Positions 62,975 through 64,000 of a stretch of DNA of 64,000 bases are shown here, in pieces; the stretch's first letter is position 1; the number at the start of each line of letters is the position of its first letter. Position numbers and translations under genes: made by a program. Source of the stretch: Actinoplanes sp. DH11. Its GTDB lineage: Bacteria; Actinomycetota; Actinomycetes; Mycobacteriales; Micromonosporaceae. Under the pieces are notes generated by a model. The model was not told the DNA's origin. It ran no database searches and saw only the letters and a program-made list of their open reading frames with translations. The stretch spans positions 1 through 64,000 of the forward strand of contig NZ_JAHWGU010000007.1 of the NCBI RefSeq assembly GCF_020873875.1. The letters run 5' to 3'.

Positions 62975-64000
62975 TCACGATGCCAGCTCCACGGCCGCAC
63001 CGGTGCGCGACGACGCGTAGACCGCCTCCACGATCGCCAGCGATCGCAGCGCGTCGCGACCGGTCACCGCCGGTTCCCGGTCCTCGCGCAGCGCCGCGAC
63101 GAAGTCGGCGATCTGCTGGGCGTGGTACGGCGCGAGGTGGTCGTGGATCTCCGCCAGCCCGATGTCGAAGGTCCCGCCGGCGGCGTACGCCTCGCTGAAC
63201 GTCTCCTCACCGGGCAGGGTCCACAGGTCGGTGAAGCCGACCCCCTCGGGGAACTCCATCACGCTCGCCGTCCGGCCGCGGGCGTCGCTCACCCACACCT
63301 GCGCGCCGAGGCCGGGCTGGAACGTGGTGCCGGCCTGGACCGTGGCGACCGCACCGGAGGCGAACTCGACGATCGCGGCAGCGGTGTCCTCCACCTCGAT
63401 GACGTCCTGCCGGGCGAGGGTGGCGCACCGGCCGGTCACCCGCCTCGCCGGGCCCATGAACCACTGGAGCAGGTCGATGTGGTGGATCACCTGGGTCATC
63501 AGGACCCCGCCACCCTCCGTCGCCCGGCGACCGCGCCACGGCTCGGCCCGGTAGTAGTCAGTTCCCCGGTTGAGGCGGGCCACGACGCCACCGCAGATCG
63601 GCGGGCCGAGTCGCCCGTCGTCGATCGCCGCCCGGATGCGCGCCGCCGCCGGCCAGAACCGGCGCTGGAACAGGACCCCGAACCGCACCCCGGCGGCAGC
63701 GGTGGCGGCGATCATCCGCTCGCCCTGCTCGACCCGCAGCGCTATCGGTTTCTCGCAGAGCACGTGGGTGCCGTGCCGGGCCGCGGCGAGCACCCCGGCC
63801 TCGTGTTCGGCGTGCGGGGTGCAGATCGTGACCGCGTCGAGGCCGCTCGCGAGCATCCGGTCCAGGTCACCGAAGAACCGGTCGACGCCGTGTTCGGCCG
63901 CGAACGCCCGGGCCCGTCCGATGTCGACGTCGGCCACCGCGGCCACCTGGACGCCCTCGACACCGCGCAGGGCGGTCACGTGGTTCCGCGCGATCCGGCC
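62975..64000 (-). CDS. Gfo/Idh/MocA oxidoreductase, 5' end beyond window
   Basis: Partial: 342 codons are visible. The frame is open to the last base (GRIARNHVTALRGVEGVQV), so the start and the GxGxxG loop are outside. NAD(P)-binding strands VAAVADVDIGRARAFA and LDAVTICTPHAEHEAGVLAA, the family EKP motif (HVLCEKPIALRVEQGERM) and the C-terminal substrate domain (GGVLMTQVIHHIDLLQWFMG, with the catalytic-type HH) are present. The protein probably oxidises or reduces a sugar or inositol derivative, consistent with the TRAP transporter beside it. Ends 11 bases from the convergent IclR gene. Confidence 0.9.
   Translation of the reverse strand, partial: GRIARNHVTALRGVEGVQVAAVADVDIGRARAFAAEHGVDRFFGDLDRMLASGLDAVTICTPHAEHEAGVLAAARHGTHVLCEKPIALRVEQGERMIAATAAAGVRFGVLFQRRFWPAAARIRAAIDDGRLGPPICGGVVARLNRGTDYYRAEPWRGRRATEGGGVLMTQVIHHIDLLQWFMGPARRVTGRCATLARQDVIEVEDTAAAIVEFASGAVATVQAGTTFQPGLGAQVWVSDARGRTASVMEFPEGVGFTDLWTLPGEETFSEAYAAGGTFDIGLAEIHDHLAPYHAQQIADFVAALREDREPAVTGRDALRSLAIVEAVYASSRTGAAVELAS

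Overview
The window is high-GC DNA with dense coding on both strands, frequent GTG starts, Tat and lipoprotein signals, a SigB/SigF-type stress sigma factor and many RsbW/RsbU/STAS regulators. This points to a filamentous or motile actinomycete, most likely Micromonosporaceae (Actinoplanes/Micromonospora-like). The family assignment is inference.

The most informative structure is a 39-bp perfect direct repeat at 2833-2871 and 42004-42042. It is the 3' half of a tRNA-Pro (anticodon loop to 3' end, minus strand). A complete tyrosine recombinase (3289-4377) lies just inside the left copy, and a second, internally deleted recombinase (1587-2729) lies just outside it. The repeats bound about 39 kb of accessory DNA, itself a mosaic: a third recombinase fragment and a truncated ynfA lie at 18.1-18.5 kb. 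Neither repeat keeps the 5' half of the tRNA, so further elements probably lie in tandem outside the window.

Region A (4.6-18.6 kb) is a defence island. It holds a HIRAN protein; a four-gene minus-strand operon (OLD/DUF3696-like ATPase, TOPRIM-like protein, winged-helix protein, AAA-HerA double ATPase, 11238-5283) that I do not recognise as a named system; an HNH nuclease remnant; a complete type II CBASS (2TM-SAVED effector, CD-NTase, Cap2 E2-E1 fusion, Cap3 JAB protease, 16515-12198); and a divergent unknown 401-aa gene.

Region B (18.6-41 kb) is packed with partner-switching signal proteins. There are anti-sigma-type ATPases, STAS antagonists, several SpoIIE-type phosphatases, one sigma factor and an MCP. 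They sit with likely stress effectors: hemerythrins, a ferritin-like protein, PRC-barrel/DUF2382 and small membrane proteins. SigB-like promoter pairs (GNNT-N14/15-GGGTA) lie in front of several effectors. Broken copies are frequent (ZIP transporter with an in-frame TAG, diacylglycerol kinase, histidine kinase, phosphatase and ATPase tails), so the region is recombining and decaying.

Region C (42-51.5 kb) is a mixed flank: an AT-richer membrane protein beside the right repeat, a lipoprotein, VOC and CheW genes bracketed by a 145-bp dispersed repeat, DUF2834, a broken DUF4262 gene, two tandem secreted beta-propeller/RTX proteins and a small secreted protein.

Region D (51.5-64 kb) looks like ordinary metabolism: an MFS exporter behind a 28-bp perfect palindrome; a secreted ThuA / PQQ-dehydrogenase / Tat-esterase operon; and a TRAP transporter (DctPMQ) with a divergent IclR regulator and a Gfo/Idh/MocA oxidoreductase that runs off the right edge.
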